From the NCBI GenBank assembly GCA_024399015.1, contig JAKSIC010000031.1:1-32546 (forward strand): a stretch of DNA of 32,546 bases. The letters run 5' to 3'. The notes beneath the pieces are model-generated. The model had not been told where the DNA came from and ran no database searches. It was given only the letters and a program-made list of their open reading frames with translations. This DNA comes from Fibrobacter sp. (lineage in GTDB: Bacteria > Fibrobacterota > Fibrobacteria > Fibrobacterales > Fibrobacteraceae). Of this stretch, positions 31,867 to 32,546 are shown piece by piece (position 1 is the stretch's first letter; every line of letters starts with the position of its first letter). Both the position numbers and the translations under genes were made by a program.

Positions 31867-32330
31867 TGAATATTGAAATAGCAGCAATTTGTGACGCAGC
31901 TACAGCCGATGGCATGGGCGGTCGTTTGAACATTCTTGGCGCCTTTGATCGTGTATTCGCCAAATTCCCGCTGGTCATTCCCCAGTGCTCGGCAGCTTTC
32001 CGAATTCGCTATCAGCGTGCTGAAGCTGGCGTCCATGAATTGCAGCTCACCATCGAAGACGTCTGCGGCAAGCCCATCGTTCCGCCGATGAATACAAAGC
32101 TTCCCCTGCAGGAAGTGGCCCAAGGCTTTGACACCGCAGCAGTGAATCTGGTCTTGAACTTGCAGCGTCTGCAGATCGCCCGTCCGGACAAGTACATTGT
32201 CCGCCTGGCAATCGACCAGGAAGAACTCATCAGCCTCCCGCTTTACATGCTGGAAGCTCCCCAGCATATGCCGGGCGGCCCTGTCGCCGAAGGCGAGCAG
32301 TCTCTGGGCCCCGTAGACGGCAACGCCTAA
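31866..32330 (+). CDS. DUF6941-like protein
   Basis: The 154-residue protein starts MNIEIAAICDAATADGMGGRLNILGAFDRVF, closely resembling DUF6941 proteins (start CDAA...GGKLNILGAFD followed by PQC). It has no signal peptide or membrane segment and should be cytoplasmic, with a beta-sandwich-like strand pattern. The function is unknown. The ATG overlaps the stop of the giant lipoprotein gene (TAATG), so translation is probably coupled. GAGGA about 8-12 bases upstream can serve as ribosome binding site. Its last three codons lie inside the first unit of the 75-bp tandem repeat, so the C-terminal Asn-Ala-stop may come from the repeat. Confidence 0.8.
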   Translation: MNIEIAAICDAATADGMGGRLNILGAFDRVFAKFPLVIPQCSAAFRIRYQRAEAGVHELQLTIEDVCGKPIVPPMNTKLPLQEVAQGFDTAAVNLVLNLQRLQIARPDKYIVRLAIDQEELISLPLYMLEAPQHMPGGPVAEGEQSLGPVDGNA

Positions 32331-32546
32331 GAGCCGAGAGTCGCGCCGAACTTGTTCAGGCATGACCGAGGCGACAGAGGCGAGCGCCGCAGACGCAACG
32401 CCTAAGAGCCGAGAGTCGCGCCGAACTTGTTCAGGCATGACCGAGGCGACAGAGGCGAGCGCCGCAGACGCAACGCCTAAGAGCCGAGAGTCGCGCCGAA
32501 CTTGTTCAGGCATGACCGAGGCGACAGAGGCGAGCGCCGCAGACGC
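32322..32546. repeat. 75-bp direct tandem repeat, three exact copies
   Basis: Units at 32322-32396, 32397-32471 and 32472-32546 are identical by eye. Each contains GGCGAGCGCC (a small hairpin) and TTCAGGCATGACCGAGGCG. Because 75 is divisible by 3, a plus-strand and a minus-strand frame stay open through the array, each with a 25-residue period; the minus-strand frame repeats MPEQVRRDSRLLGVA. I do not regard either as a gene. The window ends exactly with the third unit, so the real copy number is unknown. Confidence 0.95.

Noticed and set aside
31698-32513. 271-codon minus-strand frame with a 25-residue repeat
   Set aside because: It is antisense to the giant lipoprotein end and the DUF6941-like gene; its periodicity follows from the 75-bp DNA repeat being divisible by three.
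32322-32546. CRISPR array
   Set aside because: The repeat units are directly adjacent and identical, with no unique spacers.

Overview
The window looks like a draft-assembly contig from a Fibrobacter-type bacterium (phylum Fibrobacterota). The evidence is two regulators of the TIGR02147 (DUF4423) family, which is hugely expanded in Fibrobacter succinogenes, serine-rich linkers in secreted proteins, C-terminal sorting-type domains on a pectate lyase and an M6 protease, many lipoproteins, and a fibrolytic enzyme. The left end lies 51 bases inside a 16S rRNA gene and the right end lies in an exact 75-bp tandem repeat, so both ends look like repeat-induced contig breaks. The species was read from gene content only.

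Layout. 1-482: 5' tip of a 16S rRNA gene (minus) with its leader, promoter and A/T-rich upstream region. 483-5000: housekeeping genes miaA, a divergent polysaccharide deacetylase-like protein, pdxJ and truA, plus a membrane protein with a C-terminal helix-turn-helix-like end. 5000-5565: a gene-free stretch packed with inverted repeats and two terminators. 5566-9589: a degenerate GGDEF protein and a B12-type radical SAM/DUF2344 fusion. 9675-11587: an outer-membrane barrel-like protein, a small conserved protein and a LOG-family protein. 11650-14266: an apparently active Ser/Thr protein kinase followed by a rhomboid-like membrane protein that seems to lack the catalytic residues. 14407-18048: a multidomain pectate lyase divergent from a TIGR02147 regulator. 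18141-20650: a four-gene minus-strand operon with a SPASM radical SAM enzyme and three lipoproteins. 20827-25427: an M6 metalloprotease divergent from a second TIGR02147 regulator, which is translationally coupled to a lipoprotein whose first codons are a heptamer tandem repeat. 25530-32330: a prepilin peptidase, a 1775-residue repeat lipoprotein and a DUF6941-like protein. 32322-32546: three copies of the 75-bp repeat.

How the genes fit together. The most interesting system is 18141-20650. The enzyme matches the rSAM/lipoprotein type (TIGR04133) known from Bacteroidetes. All three flanking lipoproteins have their lipidated Cys at residue 22 and two Tyr-Gly motifs followed closely by Pro, which makes them candidate substrates of one maturase. 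The pectate lyase/regulator, M6 protease/regulator and regulator/lipoprotein arrangements suggest local control of cell-surface proteins by TIGR02147 regulators; inverted or direct repeats lie in both divergent intergenic regions. No tRNA, CRISPR array, insertion sequence or prophage was seen.
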